Of a DNA stretch of 64,000 nucleotides, positions 27,008-37,869 are shown piece by piece. This stretch comes from Rhodococcus sp. 1168 (lineage in GTDB: Bacteria > Actinomycetota > Actinomycetes > Mycobacteriales > Mycobacteriaceae), in contig NZ_MKKY01000039.1 of NCBI RefSeq assembly GCF_002091955.1, positions 62,001 to 126,000 on the forward strand. The letters run 5' to 3'. The position numbers and the translations under genes were made by a program. Numbering within the stretch: position 1 is the stretch's first letter; every line of letters starts with the position of its first letter. A model generated the notes under the pieces. The model searched no databases. It saw only the letters and a program-made list of their open reading frames with translations, and had not been told where the DNA came from.

Positions 27008-28237
27008 GTGGCATCATCGAACGTTGTGGACAGCGAACTCGTGCCGGTAGACGACGTGACAGCAGTGGGCTCCGGTACAGGTGCGACAGCCACCATCGAT
27101 CTCGACGCGATCGCCCACAACGTCGCTGTGCTCCGTGAATACGCTGGTGACGCTTCGATGATGGCCGTCGTGAAGGCGGATGGCTACAACCACGGTGCGT
27201 TGGCGGTTGCAACAGTGGCGCTGAACGCGGGAGTCGAAGAACTGGGTGTCACGACAATCGACGAAGCGCTCACACTGCGCAGGGCCGGCATCACTGCCCC
27301 GATTCTTGCCTGGCTGCACCGACACGACACCGATTTTGCTCCGGCGATCTCGGCTGGGGTCGGGATCGGTGTCTCCTCGGCAGCCCAACTGTCGGCAGTA
27401 GTAGCCGACGCTCGCATTGCGCACGTCCCCGCCGTCGTGTCGTTGAAGGTCGACACCGGTTTGAACCGAAACGGGATTCCCGTCGAACAGTGGGACGAGG
27501 TGATCGAGGCACTGGGTAGGGCGGTCTCGGAGGAGACCGTCCATTTACGCGGAATCTTCTCCCATCTGGCGTGCGCGGACAGTCCGCAGCATCCTGCCAA
27601 CGATCGCCAAGCGGACAATTTGCGTTCCGCGCTCGCACGCGTGCGTGCAGCCGGTCTGCAGTCCGAGCGGGTACATCTGTCCAACTCGGCGGCCACTGTT
27701 ACTCGTCCCGATCTCCGTTTCGACATGGTCCGGCCCGGTATTGCGATGTACGGGTTGTCGCCGATACCCGAACTCGGTGATTTCGGCCTGCGACCCGCGA
27801 TGACGGTGTCGGCGCCAGTAGCGTTGGTGAAGAAGGTCGGGGCCGGTGAGGGTGTGTCCTACGGGCACACCTGGACTGCTCGGAAGGACACCACGGTTGC
27901 GCTCATCCCGATGGGATATGCCGACGGAGTGGTGCGCCATCTGAGCGGGCGTTTCGACGTCCAGATCGGTTCGAGACTGTTTCCTTCGGTCGGGCGGGTA
28001 TGCATGGACCAGTGCGTGGTGGATCTCGGGCCGAGCGGGGCAGGGGTCACCGAAGGCGATACCGCGATCCTGTTCGGATCCGGCGACGGCGGGGGACCGC
28101 GTGCACAGGACTGGGCGGATCGGTTGGACACCATCCACTACGAGATAGTGACCGGAATTCGCGGCCGTGTACGCCGGTCGTACCGGGGTCTCGGTGCGGG
28201 GCAGCCGGGGAAGACTTCCGGTGAGGTAACCCGATGA
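27008..28237 (+). CDS. alr: Alanine racemase
   Basis: Alr is a PLP enzyme that makes D-alanine for peptidoglycan. The PLP lysine lies in MAVVKADGYNHG, the C-terminal catalytic tyrosine region in GEGVSYGHTW, and SVGRVCMDQCVVDLG and NSAATVTRPDLRFDMVRPGIAMYG are diagnostic. The start is uncertain: GTG 27008 (409 residues) or GTG 27026 (403 residues); the frame extends farther upstream over the end of nnr without family resemblance. The stop overlaps the ATG of the following hydrolase (ATGA), implying coupled translation. Confidence 0.93.
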   Translation: MASSNVVDSELVPVDDVTAVGSGTGATATIDLDAIAHNVAVLREYAGDASMMAVVKADGYNHGALAVATVALNAGVEELGVTTIDEALTLRRAGITAPILAWLHRHDTDFAPAISAGVGIGVSSAAQLSAVVADARIAHVPAVVSLKVDTGLNRNGIPVEQWDEVIEALGRAVSEETVHLRGIFSHLACADSPQHPANDRQADNLRSALARVRAAGLQSERVHLSNSAATVTRPDLRFDMVRPGIAMYGLSPIPELGDFGLRPAMTVSAPVALVKKVGAGEGVSYGHTWTARKDTTVALIPMGYADGVVRHLSGRFDVQIGSRLFPSVGRVCMDQCVVDLGPSGAGVTEGDTAILFGSGDGGGPRAQDWADRLDTIHYEIVTGIRGRVRRSYRGLGAGQPGKTSGEVTR

Positions 28238-29274
28238 ATCTGCTCGGACATCTAGGCATAGTCAACAGCGTCGGGATAGCCCTGCGCGAAACCGTGCTGC
28301 GTTCGAACAAGGATCCTCTGGCCAATGAGAACCTCGAGCTGATGGACGCCGATCGCGGATCGATCGTCACCGCCGACGACGGAGTTCCACTCGCGGTTCG
28401 CGAAGTCGGGCCCACCGACGCACCTATCACCGCGGTCTTCGTACACGGGTACTGCCTTCGCATGTCCTCGTGGCACTTTCAGCGCCAAGCGTTGGAGAAA
28501 GAGTGGGGCTCGTCGGTCCGAATGGTCTTCTACGACCAGCGCGGCCATGGCAAGTCCGGCGAACCGACGCCCGAAAGCTGCACCATCGAACAGCTCGGAT
28601 CCGATCTCGACGCAGTCATTCGGGCAGTGGCACCGCGCGGTCATCTCGTCCTCATCGGCCACTCGATGGGTGGAATGACGATTCTGTCGTTGACGCGTCA
28701 GCGTCCGGACTTGGTCAAGGAAAGGGTCATCGGCGTTGCCTTGCTATCGACGACGGCGGCTGGACTGGCCGAAACGGGCCTGGGTAAAAGCCTGAACAAT
28801 CCCGTCATCGATGCATTTCGCCTTGCCGTCCGCGCCTCGCCTGGCGTGGTCCAGCTCGGACGCGGAACTGTGCGGGCGCTTATCTCGCCGGTGCTACGTG
28901 CGGCGTCGTACGGAACGCGGGTGAGTCCGCGCTTGGTCGCGTTCTCACAATCGATGATCGACGACACTTCCGTGGTGACGATCGTCAACTTCCTGAAAAC
29001 CCTCGAGCTGCACAACGAGAAGGATGCGTTGTCGCACCTGACCCGCATTCCGGTGACCGTCATGTGCGGCGACGAAGACTGGATAATCCCGCTCGCGAGC
29101 ACGTTGGCGATGGCTGAAGCGCTGCCCGAAGCAGAGGTGGTTCGGGTTCCTCAAGCCGGTCATCTCGTGCAGCTCGAGTTTCCGGACAAAGTCAACGCCG
29201 CCCTCGTCCGCCTCCTCACCCGAGCGAGCGCCGTGCGGGCACGTCGACGAAGCGGATGGAGGGGCATTGGCTGA
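28234..29274 (+). CDS. Alpha/beta hydrolase
   Basis: The 346-residue protein has the complete alpha/beta-hydrolase core: oxyanion strand FVHGYCLRMSSW, DQRGHGKSG, nucleophile elbow GHSMGGMTIL, the acid in CGDEDWIIP, and the terminal histidine in VPQAGHLVQLE. A short N-terminal segment with weak hydrophobicity (LLGHLGIVNSVGIAL) precedes it. The substrate is unknown. It sits between alr and tsaE in an apparent operon with four- and eight-base overlaps, as its homologue does in M. tuberculosis. Confidence 0.88.
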   Translation: MNLLGHLGIVNSVGIALRETVLRSNKDPLANENLELMDADRGSIVTADDGVPLAVREVGPTDAPITAVFVHGYCLRMSSWHFQRQALEKEWGSSVRMVFYDQRGHGKSGEPTPESCTIEQLGSDLDAVIRAVAPRGHLVLIGHSMGGMTILSLTRQRPDLVKERVIGVALLSTTAAGLAETGLGKSLNNPVIDAFRLAVRASPGVVQLGRGTVRALISPVLRAASYGTRVSPRLVAFSQSMIDDTSVVTIVNFLKTLELHNEKDALSHLTRIPVTVMCGDEDWIIPLASTLAMAEALPEAEVVRVPQAGHLVQLEFPDKVNAALVRLLTRASAVRARRRSGWRGIG

Positions 29275-29779
29275 GTCCACGTCGCCGTCCACATTGCATT
29301 TCGACGGGCGCTCACTGACCTTGCCGAAGGCGGCCGACACGGAGGACTTCGGATACCGGCTGGCTCAAACCCTCGTCGCCGGCGACCTCGTGATTCTCGA
29401 TGGACCGCTGGGTGCGGGGAAGACCGCCATGACGCGTGGCATTGCGTCCGGGCTCGGGGTACAGGGCAGGGTCAGCTCGCCGACGTTCGTCATTGCGCGC
29501 GAACACCGGGCCGGGGTTCGGCCGAACGGTGCTGTCCCCGTGTCGTTGATTCACGTGGACGCGTACCGGCTGGGAATGACGGGCCAGTCTGCCCTCGACG
29601 AACTGGATGCGTTGGACCTAGACACCGATCTGGAGGCTGCCGTGGTCGTCGTCGAATGGGGTGAAGGGTTGGTCGAGAAGCTCACCGATTCTCATGTGTC
29701 GGTCCGTATTCGACGCGATCTCGACACCGATGACAGATACGTCGAATTGAACCGAGTCCAACATTCGGTGCAGGACTGA
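29267..29779 (+). CDS. tsaE: tRNA threonylcarbamoyladenosine biosynthesis ATPase TsaE
   Basis: TsaE is the ATPase that resets the TsaB-TsaD complex in synthesis of the t6A37 tRNA modification. The Walker A GPLGAGKTAMTRGIASGLG is followed by VSSPTFVIAREH and the HVDAYRL and VVEWGEGL motifs. The TTG at 29267 overlaps the previous stop by eight bases, and the full 170-residue frame matches the family. tsaB begins 48 bases later and tsaD follows two genes on, so all three partners are together. Confidence 0.94.
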   Translation: MAESTSPSTLHFDGRSLTLPKAADTEDFGYRLAQTLVAGDLVILDGPLGAGKTAMTRGIASGLGVQGRVSSPTFVIAREHRAGVRPNGAVPVSLIHVDAYRLGMTGQSALDELDALDLDTDLEAAVVVVEWGEGLVEKLTDSHVSVRIRRDLDTDDRYVELNRVQHSVQD

Positions 29780-29826
29780 CGGTGCCGCGGCAGGCCCGTT
29801 GTGACATGCGGGTACTCTGAGAAACC

Positions 29827-30489
29827 GTGCTCGTTCTCGCTGTCGATACCTCCACGCCCGCAGTCACCGCCGGTGTGGTTCGCGTCACCGACGGACACCC
29901 ACGTACCCTGTCCCAGCGAATCGTGGTCGACCCCCGGCTTCACGCCGAGGTTCTCACGCCCAATATTCTCCAATGTCTGGCCGACGCCGCACTCACTCCG
30001 CAAGATCTCCAGGCCGTCGTCGTCGGTGTCGGCCCCGGCCCGTTCACCGGGCTTCGTGTCGGAATGGCAACAGCCTCCGCATTCGCCGACGCACTGGGCA
30101 TCCCGATCCACGGCGTCTGCAGCCTCGACGCGATTGCCGCCGAACTTTCCGACGAGCCCGATCTGCTGGTCGTCACCGATGCCAGGCGCCGCGAGGTGTA
30201 TTGGGCGCGGTACCGATATGCGGTCCGGTACGCAGGCCCGGAAGTCGTTGCTCCTACTCTGCTCGATGTTGCCGGGGCGAGTGCTGCGGCGGGTTCTCCG
30301 CCTCATGTCGCGTTGTTCGAAGTGCCTGTAAGAGAAGTGGTGTCGCCGTCGCCGCATGGTTTGGTACTGGCGGCTCTCGATCATCTGGCATCCGGATCCG
30401 CGCCTGCACCGATCGTGCCGCTCTACCTTCGTAGGCCGGACGCGAAAACTCTCGAGGAGCGCGCAGCGGCGAAGGCGGTGACACCTTGA
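29827..30489 (+). CDS. tsaB: tRNA threonylcarbamoyladenosine biosynthesis protein TsaB
   Basis: TsaB is the inactive ASKHA partner that dimerises with TsaD. The 220-residue protein starts VLVLAVDTSTPAVTAGVV and has VVVGVGPGPFTGLRVGMATASAFADALGIPIHGVCSLDA and VTDARRREVYWARY, all characteristic. It lacks the metal-binding histidines of TsaD. GTG 29827 is the start. Its stop overlaps the rimI TTG start. Confidence 0.94.
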   Translation: MLVLAVDTSTPAVTAGVVRVTDGHPRTLSQRIVVDPRLHAEVLTPNILQCLADAALTPQDLQAVVVGVGPGPFTGLRVGMATASAFADALGIPIHGVCSLDAIAAELSDEPDLLVVTDARRREVYWARYRYAVRYAGPEVVAPTLLDVAGASAAAGSPPHVALFEVPVREVVSPSPHGLVLAALDHLASGSAPAPIVPLYLRRPDAKTLEERAAAKAVTP

Positions 30490-30962
30490 CCGTAATTCTG
30501 TCGCCACTGATCAGTGCCGATGCCGATCGTTGCGCCGAACTCGAGCGCGTGTTGTTCCCCGGGGACGGCCCATGGACCGCACAGGCGTTTCTGTCGGAAC
30601 TTGCTGCGCCCCAAAATCATTACATTGCCGCGCGCGAGGGCGGCACGCTGGTGGGTTACGCCGGGGTCGCCTTGCTGGGCAAGGGGGAGTCGGCGGAGTC
30701 CGAAGTGCACACCATCGGAGTTGATCCTCTCGCTCACCGCCGCGGCATCGGTGGGGCTTTGTTGGCCGATTTGCTCGCGGTAGCCGACAGTCACGGCGGG
30801 CCGGTATTTCTCGAAGTGCGTACCGACAACGAACCGGCTATCGAGCTCTACACCCGTACCGAGTTCGTGGTGGTCGGGACGCGGCGCAAGTACTACCAGC
30901 CGAGCGGTGCGGACGCTTACACGATGCGGCGCGAAGTCGGGAATGGAGGCACGCTCTCGTGA
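30486..30962 (+). CDS. rimI: Ribosomal-protein-alanine N-acetyltransferase RimI
   Basis: This is a GNAT-fold acetyltransferase of 158 residues. The acetyl-CoA loop [23 protein letters not shown] is intact, as is the C-terminal [40 protein letters not shown] motif typical of RimI. It acetylates the N terminus of ribosomal S18 in E. coli; in this context other targets are possible. The TTG start overlaps tsaB and the stop overlaps tsaD (GTGA), so it is embedded in the t6A cluster, a common actinobacterial arrangement. Confidence 0.92.
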   Translation: MTVILSPLISADADRCAELERVLFPGDGPWTAQAFLSELAAPQNHYIAAREGGTLVGYAGVALLGKGESAESEVHTIGVDPLAHRRGIGGALLADLLAVADSHGGPVFLEVRTDNEPAIELYTRTEFVVVGTRRKYYQPSGADAYTMRREVGNGGTLS

Positions 30963-32002
30963 TCGTGTTGGGTATCGAAAGTTCTTGTGACGAAACAGGC
31001 GTGGGTGTCGTCCGGTGGCGTGATTCCGGTGTGTGCGAGTTGCTTGCCGACGAGGTTGCGTCCAGCGTCGACGAGCACGCACGATACGGCGGTGTTGTCC
31101 CAGAGGTAGCGTCACGCGCACATCTCGAGGCGATGGTTCCTACGATGCGGCGTGCACTCGCAACTGCCGACATCGATCGGCCCGACGCGGTGGCCGTGAC
31201 GATCGGCCCCGGATTGGCGGGTGCCCTGCTCGTAGGCGTCGCCGCAGCCAAAGCGTATGCGGCCGCGTGGGGTGTGCCGTTCTACGCCGTCAATCATTTG
31301 GGTGGGCATGTGGCGGTCGATACCCTCGAGCACGGACCGATGCCCTCGTGCGTCGCGTTACTGGTCTCCGGCGGGCATACGCACCTGTTGCACGTAGATG
31401 ATCTCGGTGCTCCGATCGTCGAGTTGGGTACCACTGTCGACGACGCAGCGGGTGAAGCGTTCGACAAGGTTGCCAGGTTGCTCGGGTTGGGTTACCCGGG
31501 CGGCCCAGCGCTCGATGATGCTGCGCGAGAAGGTGATGCGCATGCTATTGCGTTTCCGCGAGGCATGACGGGCCCGCGAGACGCGCGGTACGACTTCTCG
31601 TTCTCCGGGGTGAAGACGGCGGTCGCCAGGTTCGTCGAGGCACGTCGGCGCGCAGGAGATGCCATTCCCGTCGCCGACATTGCTGCGTCTTTTCAGGAGT
31701 CCGTCGCCGATGTGCTGACCATGAAGGCGGTGCGCGCAGCTCAGGATGTCGATGTGAACACACTCGTGTTGGGGGGCGGAGCCACCGCCAACTCGAGAAT
31801 TCGCTCGTTGGTCGAAACTAGGTGCAGCGCAGCGGGATTGAACTTGAGGATTCCAAAGCATCGGTTGTGCACCGACAATGGAGTCATGATCGCTACGCTC
31901 GGCGCGCACCTGATAGCGGGTGGTGCAGAGGCATCCGATCTGCGAGCGGCGACCGACCCGGGGCTCCCGGTGTCGACCAGCCTGATATCTGGCCGCGCCT
32001 AG
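30959..32002 (+). CDS. tsaD: tRNA N6-adenosine threonylcarbamoyltransferase TsaD
   Basis: TsaD transfers threonylcarbamoyl to A37 of ANN-decoding tRNAs. The 347-residue protein has [16 protein letters not shown], the metal-site region [16 protein letters not shown] and [19 protein letters not shown], and [13 protein letters not shown] in the ASKHA core. It is the last gene of the tsaE-tsaB-rimI-tsaD cluster. It ends in a four-base convergent overlap with the Hsp70-like gene. Confidence 0.96.
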   Translation: MIVLGIESSCDETGVGVVRWRDSGVCELLADEVASSVDEHARYGGVVPEVASRAHLEAMVPTMRRALATADIDRPDAVAVTIGPGLAGALLVGVAAAKAYAAAWGVPFYAVNHLGGHVAVDTLEHGPMPSCVALLVSGGHTHLLHVDDLGAPIVELGTTVDDAAGEAFDKVARLLGLGYPGGPALDDAAREGDAHAIAFPRGMTGPRDARYDFSFSGVKTAVARFVEARRRAGDAIPVADIAASFQESVADVLTMKAVRAAQDVDVNTLVLGGGATANSRIRSLVETRCSAAGLNLRIPKHRLCTDNGVMIATLGAHLIAGGAEASDLRAATDPGLPVSTSLISGRA

Positions 32003-33702
32003 TTCGTCGTGACTGCACCGGTCTCGGCCGCCGCGCTGTCTGGGGATCCATCGATGGGTGCACCCGGGTTCGCTGGAACAACAGCGGGTGGAGACCACAC
32101 GGTCGGTGGAGGCATCAACTCCGGCGACGCCTGAGGTGCGGGTGAACTGCCGACGTCCGTCGTGGGGGCAACGTCCGGTGTAACCGGCGGGAGGACCGCA
32201 ACGGACTCGGTCGACGTCACCGAAGGTCGTCCGGTCGGGGTCGTTTCAGGCGGGGCGGACTGAGGCGGGGTGACTTGAGGACGGGTCGACTCAGGCACTG
32301 TCGATTCCGGAATGCTCGGAGTCGGCAAGGGCGGCACAGTCGTGGTGCTGTCGGGGAGCGGAACGATCTCGCCCAAATTCGGCAGAGCGGGAAACGGAAT
32401 CAACGGAAGATCCGGCGCCGGGTGCAGCGTCGGCGTGGGCGTCGATGCCGCCGGCCAACTGGTGGGCGTCGGCGCCACGTCTGTGACGCTGCCGCGCTCG
32501 GATGTGGCCGATACCGATGCCGACGTCGAGTTGCCAGTCGAGACCTCGGCGGAGGTTGTCGTGGCCCGCGGATCGGCCGCGTCGGTGGTGATGTCTGCGA
32601 TCGAGGTGTTGCTCTGATTGCTGTGCTGCTCGGACGGAACTTCGGTGCCTGCGGGGGAGTAACCGGCGTCATCGGAGGGATTCAATGCCTGAATTCCGTA
32701 GACGAGGACTATTCCGGCGACAAGGAGAGCTCCGACCAACGCTCCGGAGTAACGACCGACCGATCGAGCAGGCGAGCCGGCAGTGGCACCGACCGTGGGG
32801 TAGAGACCCTGAGCAGCGGTAAGGGCGACATGGGCGGCACCTGTAGCAAGGGCGGCATCGGGTTCGTCGACGGTAAGAACCGGAAGTCCGAGTTCGGACT
32901 CGAAGACGGTCCGCACCAGCGGTATAAGGGCGCCGCCGCCGATGAGTACCACCGCTTCGGGTGCACGGCCCGTACGATCGGCCGCCTGCGTGAGACGACG
33001 CACCACCTTCGTCACCGACGGGCGGATCAGCGCGTCGAATTCCGTCCGGGCCACGGTGGTAGTGACCCCGTCGTGGTCGATGGATGCCGAATCGTATGTC
33101 GAAAGGTGTTCTTTGACCGTGCGGTACCGCGCAGAATCGTTGCTGCGGGCGTCCTCTCGCGCTCGAGTTTCGCGTTCCGATCTACCCCGTACGAGATCTT
33201 TGACGAGACTGTTGACCACGTCACCACCGAAGTCGACGCTGCGTTCGTAGGCGTGGACGACACCGGATTGGGCGTCGATGATCGTCACGGTCGAGCCCGA
33301 GGCACCCAGGTCGACAACCGAGACGGTGCCGTAGCGCGCGATGAGCCCCGACTCGGCGAGGAACGCGTAGGAAGCCACAGATTCGGGAATCAAGGAGAGC
33401 GCACGATGTGAATTGCCAAGTGCCGAACGAATAGACGATGCCTGCTCGGGAGTGCGATACGACACGGCGATTGAGTCCGGTTCGCGCCGTCCAGTCGAAT
33501 GTGCGCCTTGCCCGGCGGGTGCCGGCACAAGGGGCCTCATCAAGTCTATTGCCGATGCGACCAGCCGGCCTATGTCGGTATTGGCTTCACTGTCTGCGGA
33601 CACGGTGCGGTATTCGACGGTGTGCGAACCCTGCTCATCGACCACGACCAGGGCAGCGCACACGACTTCGGTTCCGGTAGAAACCCCTATTGCAACCTTC
33701 AT
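31999..33702 (-). CDS. Membrane-anchored Hsp70/actin-like protein with Thr/Pro-rich external tail
   Basis: The 567-residue protein starts at ATG 33702 after GGGAGG. Residues 1-310 form an ASKHA nucleotide-binding domain of Hsp70 type: phosphate loops [10 protein letters not shown] and [17 protein letters not shown], and the adenosine motif [19 protein letters not shown]. There is no Hsp70 substrate-binding domain. One transmembrane helix (about 338-355, [20 protein letters not shown]) is followed by about 210 residues rich in Thr, Ser and Pro ([17 protein letters not shown]), presumably outside the membrane. The fold inference is good; the role is unknown. It is divergent from a K+ channel gene and convergent with tsaD. 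Confidence 0.7.
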   Translation of the reverse strand: MKVAIGVSTGTEVVCAALVVVDEQGSHTVEYRTVSADSEANTDIGRLVASAIDLMRPLVPAPAGQGAHSTGRREPDSIAVSYRTPEQASSIRSALGNSHRALSLIPESVASYAFLAESGLIARYGTVSVVDLGASGSTVTIIDAQSGVVHAYERSVDFGGDVVNSLVKDLVRGRSERETRAREDARSNDSARYRTVKEHLSTYDSASIDHDGVTTTVARTEFDALIRPSVTKVVRRLTQAADRTGRAPEAVVLIGGGALIPLVRTVFESELGLPVLTVDEPDAALATGAAHVALTAAQGLYPTVGATAGSPARSVGRYSGALVGALLVAGIVLVYGIQALNPSDDAGYSPAGTEVPSEQHSNQSNTSIADITTDAADPRATTTSAEVSTGNSTSASVSATSERGSVTDVAPTPTSWPAASTPTPTLHPAPDLPLIPFPALPNLGEIVPLPDSTTTVPPLPTPSIPESTVPESTRPQVTPPQSAPPETTPTGRPSVTSTESVAVLPPVTPDVAPTTDVGSSPAPQASPELMPPPTVWSPPAVVPANPGAPIDGSPDSAAAETGAVTTN

Positions 33703-33921
33703 CGTGCACCTCCCACCCTGTTCGAAATCGACTACATGTCCGGACGCTGTTGCGGCTCCGTGTCACGGCAGCGGAGTGCGTCGTCGAAGTCGACTGTCGG
33801 GACTATATCGTCTCGTTATCCGAACGTTACAGAATTTTTCGAAGGAACGTGAACCTCCGCGCAGAGATACCGCTATGACAAGGAGGTCTGCGTTTCGATC
33901 AATTCTCTCGAGGGGCCGAAT

Positions 33922-34461
33922 GTGGCTGGTTCTACGCGCTATTCCAAGCTGAGCGACAAGGAACGGCGTGTACTTCTGTTCCGCGCACTGTTTCGACCCG
34001 TCGTCACAGCCGCTCTTCTGACTGCCTTCTACTTCGCCGCTCCGATGGACGACGTCGCCGACGTCGGTTCCATCACCATCCTGGCCGCAGTCCTGATCGG
34101 GGTGGGGATCGTGTCCGTGTGGCAGGTCACGAAAGTATTGAAGGCCGATTATCCGACGATTCAAGCGATCGAAGCTACCGCGGCAATCGTTCCGGTATAT
34201 CTCATCGGATTCTCTACCGTTTACTACATGATGTCCGAAGCGTCGTACGAAAATTTCACCGAACCGGTGTCGCGGATGGGGAGTCTTTATTTCACCTTGT
34301 CGGTGTTTTCCACCGTCGGGTTCGGTGACATCGCTGCGTCCACCGATCCTGCCCGTGCTGTCGTTTCGCTACAGATCATCGGAAATCTAGTGCTCATCGC
34401 GCTCGGCGGGCGACTCCTCTTGGCCGCGATCAGAAGAGGGCAAGCGCGAAACGCCGACTGA
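33922..34461 (+). CDS. Potassium channel-family membrane protein
   Basis: The 179-residue protein has the K+ selectivity filter TVGFGD at residues 131-136, preceded by a pore helix (MGSLYFTLSVFS) and followed by a final helix (VSLQIIGNLVLIALGGRLLLAAI). Three further hydrophobic helices precede the pore (about 24-40, 50-68, 88-103). No cytosolic RCK/TrkA-N domain is attached, so it is a minimal pore subunit. GTG 33922 follows GAGGGG. It is divergent from the Hsp70-like gene and lies upstream of groES in the same direction but over 200 bases away. Confidence 0.85.
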   Translation: MAGSTRYSKLSDKERRVLLFRALFRPVVTAALLTAFYFAAPMDDVADVGSITILAAVLIGVGIVSVWQVTKVLKADYPTIQAIEATAAIVPVYLIGFSTVYYMMSEASYENFTEPVSRMGSLYFTLSVFSTVGFGDIAASTDPARAVVSLQIIGNLVLIALGGRLLLAAIRRGQARNAD

Positions 34462-34516
34462 TCGGCGCGCGCGGCAGGGCCGGGTCTTCGGCATCGGAGA
34501 ACCCAGACCTTGAGTG

Positions 34517-34543
34517 CTGGCACTCGCGTGTATAGAGTGCTAG
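34517..34543 (+). promoter_or_regulatory. CIRCE operator (HrcA site) upstream of groES
   Basis: The site is CTGGCACTC, a nine-base spacer, and GAGTGCTAG, matching the 9-9-9 CIRCE element with terminal deviations. A second palindrome (GAGTGC-TG-GCACTC, 34512-34525) overlaps its left arm. A TATAGA at 34531-34536, in and beside the spacer, may be the -10 box, so HrcA binding would block polymerase. Confidence 0.85.
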
Positions 34544-34685
34544 TTGGCACTGAGTGAGTTCTCGGCACCCGCGACGACGGGAACGAGCGCGGAGCTACGA
34601 ACGTAGAAATGCAGAACTGCACCAACAAACAGCTGTCCGGGGATCCGACCCCGGATGCGTACCCCATAACAATGGAGGGCTCAAC

Positions 34686-34985
34686 GTGGCGAGCGTGAAA
34701 ATCAAGCCGCTCGAGGACAAGATCCTCGTCCAGGCCAATGAGGCCGAGACGACGACCGCCTCCGGTCTGGTCATCCCCGACACAGCCAAGGAGAAGCCTC
34801 AGGAAGGCACCGTCGTCGCAGTCGGCGAAGGCCGTGTCACCGAAAAGGGCAACCGGATCCCGGTCGACGTCAAAGAAGGCGACACCGTCATCTACAGCAA
34901 GTACGGCGGCACCGAGATCAAGTACGCCGGCGAGGAGTACCTGATTCTGTCGGCACGCGACGTGCTGGCCGTCATCGCCAAGTAA
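34686..34985 (+). CDS. groES: Co-chaperonin GroES
   Basis: GroES caps the GroEL cylinder. The 99-residue sequence [48 protein letters not shown] is unmistakable, with the mobile loop at residues about 17-33. GTG 34686 follows GGAGGG by six bases. Transcription is probably from the CIRCE-controlled promoter about 150 bases upstream, and groEL follows in the same operon. Confidence 0.97.
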   Translation: MASVKIKPLEDKILVQANEAETTTASGLVIPDTAKEKPQEGTVVAVGEGRVTEKGNRIPVDVKEGDTVIYSKYGGTEIKYAGEEYLILSARDVLAVIAK

Positions 34986-36695
<1,710 letters not shown>

Positions 36696-36716
36696 TCGAC
36701 ACGCTGTACGGATAGA

Positions 36717-36760
36717 CGCGATGGACCCCCTCCGAAACGGAGGGGGTCCATCGCGTTTGT
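36717..36760. terminator. Terminator between groEL and convergent whiB3
   Basis: A perfect 18-base stem (36717-36734 and 36738-36755) with a three-base AAA loop is followed by TTTG. It lies 21 bases after groEL and just before the whiB3 stop from the other side, so it may serve both genes. Confidence 0.85.
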
Positions 36761-36774
36761 CGCATGTTCTTCGG

Positions 36775-37068
36775 CTACACCGCGATTCGGCTGCGGTGGT
36801 GACGGACGTGGATATCCCGCTCGTTCTCCGACATTCCACCCCAGATTCCGTATGGTTCGGAAACGCTGAGCGCATGTGCACGACACTGTACGAGTACTGG
36901 GCAACTGCGGCACATCTCCTTGGCGCGCATCTCTCGCTGAGCGCGAGCGCGGCCTCGCTCCCCATCCGGGTGGAAGAACATCGACGAGTCGACTCCACGG
37001 CACAGGCCGTGCATCTGCCAATCCCAGACGTCGGCATTGGGCCCAGGGAGGTGGTTCGGCTGTGGCAT
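36775..37068 (-). CDS. whiB3: WhiB-family iron-sulfur redox regulator, WhiB3-like
   Basis: WhiB proteins bind a 4Fe-4S cluster and the sigma-A region 4. The 97-residue protein has the four cluster cysteines C23, C53, C56 and C62 and the GIWGG turn (74-78) followed by a basic tail (RHHRSRIAV). The sequence MPQPNHLPGPNADVWDWQMHGLCRGVDSSMFFHPDGERG and the position between groEL1 and the Rv3415c-like gene fit WhiB3. AGGAG precedes ATG 37068 by five bases. Redox or metabolic control of lipid genes is known for mycobacterial WhiB3. Confidence 0.92.
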   Translation of the reverse strand: MPQPNHLPGPNADVWDWQMHGLCRGVDSSMFFHPDGERGRARAQREMRAKEMCRSCPVLVQCRAHALSVSEPYGIWGGMSENERDIHVRHHRSRIAV

Positions 37069-37348
37069 GACTACTCCTAGGGTGCAGGCTCGCGTCCTTG
37101 TGAAGTCGGCGAGTGTGGAAGAGCGGCAAGCGGGGCTGACATCGGTGTCGACGTGAACTTTCCATACAAGGCCCGTGAAAGAACTGAGCATGATTGAAGT
37201 CCGGGTCGGTACGCGTTCACCGACCTTGTCGGAACATCCACAACGTTATGTGAGGCAAGGAAAACGAGTCAATAGTTTTTCATCGTGTCAAGGTGCATAG
37301 GCAATCGCGAAAGTTTAACTTGTTGTTTATTTACTTCGGAACAATCTC
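37069..37348. other. AT-rich whiB3 upstream region, no gene seen
   Basis: This stretch is clearly richer in A and T than its surroundings and probably holds the whiB3 promoter. It contains an AGTTTAAC motif at 37312-37319 inside AAGTTTAACTT. No reading frame here has coding-like codon use. Confidence 0.4.
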
Positions 37349-37474
37349 GTGCATGGCGGTACGGTCGACGCAGTTGTAGTGGCCGCCGTGCCTACGGGCA
37401 AGTGCCACACCCTCGACGTGCGACACAAGATCATGTGCCTGGTGGACGGCCACAAGATCAGCAGCGAGAACTGA
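37349..37474 (+). CDS. Candidate 41-residue small protein
   Basis: A GTG-started frame of 42 codons encodes MHGGTVDAVVVAAVPTGKCH and continues through TLDVRHKIMCLVDGHKISSEN. Codon third positions are strongly G/C within the frame, while the bases just before the GTG are AT-rich, which fits a real gene starting there. There is no good ribosome site, so translation could be leaderless. A hydrophobic segment (VDAVVVAAV) and two cysteines are visible. No family is recognised. It is divergent from whiB3 by about 280 bases. Confidence 0.4.
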   Translation: MHGGTVDAVVVAAVPTGKCHTLDVRHKIMCLVDGHKISSEN

Positions 37475-37869
37475 CCTGTAAAATCCGGCATTCTTGCTGG
37501 TGGAGCCGTTGAGGTCCGGCTACGCACTCGCGAAGAGTTTCTCGCCAGTCTGTGCCCGGTGACTGACTTGGGCACCAGTTGACAAGCAGATTGCGTTGGA
37601 CTAGTCCGTATCCAAAAGGTTCTCTTCGGCACTCAGTGGTTGCCGGCGGCATACAAAAATAGTTTAACCTTCCGTTCACGAACAGTCGGCATTACTCATG
37701 CATTCGTCGCCGGAGAAATGTTGATTCTGTGGAACAAATCGCGGAATAGTTCGAATTCGGTTTGCGAAACAAGGAAATGGTCGAGCTATCCCGAACAAAG
37801 ACGCATTCGCTCTGCTCTGGGGGGATCCAACCTTCGGCCCATGATGTTGCTCGAAGGTACTCTTGCTCG
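37475..37869. other. AT-rich intergenic stretch before the Rv3415c-like gene
   Basis: About 395 bases of mixed composition hold no convincing gene. A second AGTTTAAC motif occurs at 37661-37668. The promoter of the following gene is probably here, but no clear -35/-10 pair was found. Confidence 0.35.
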
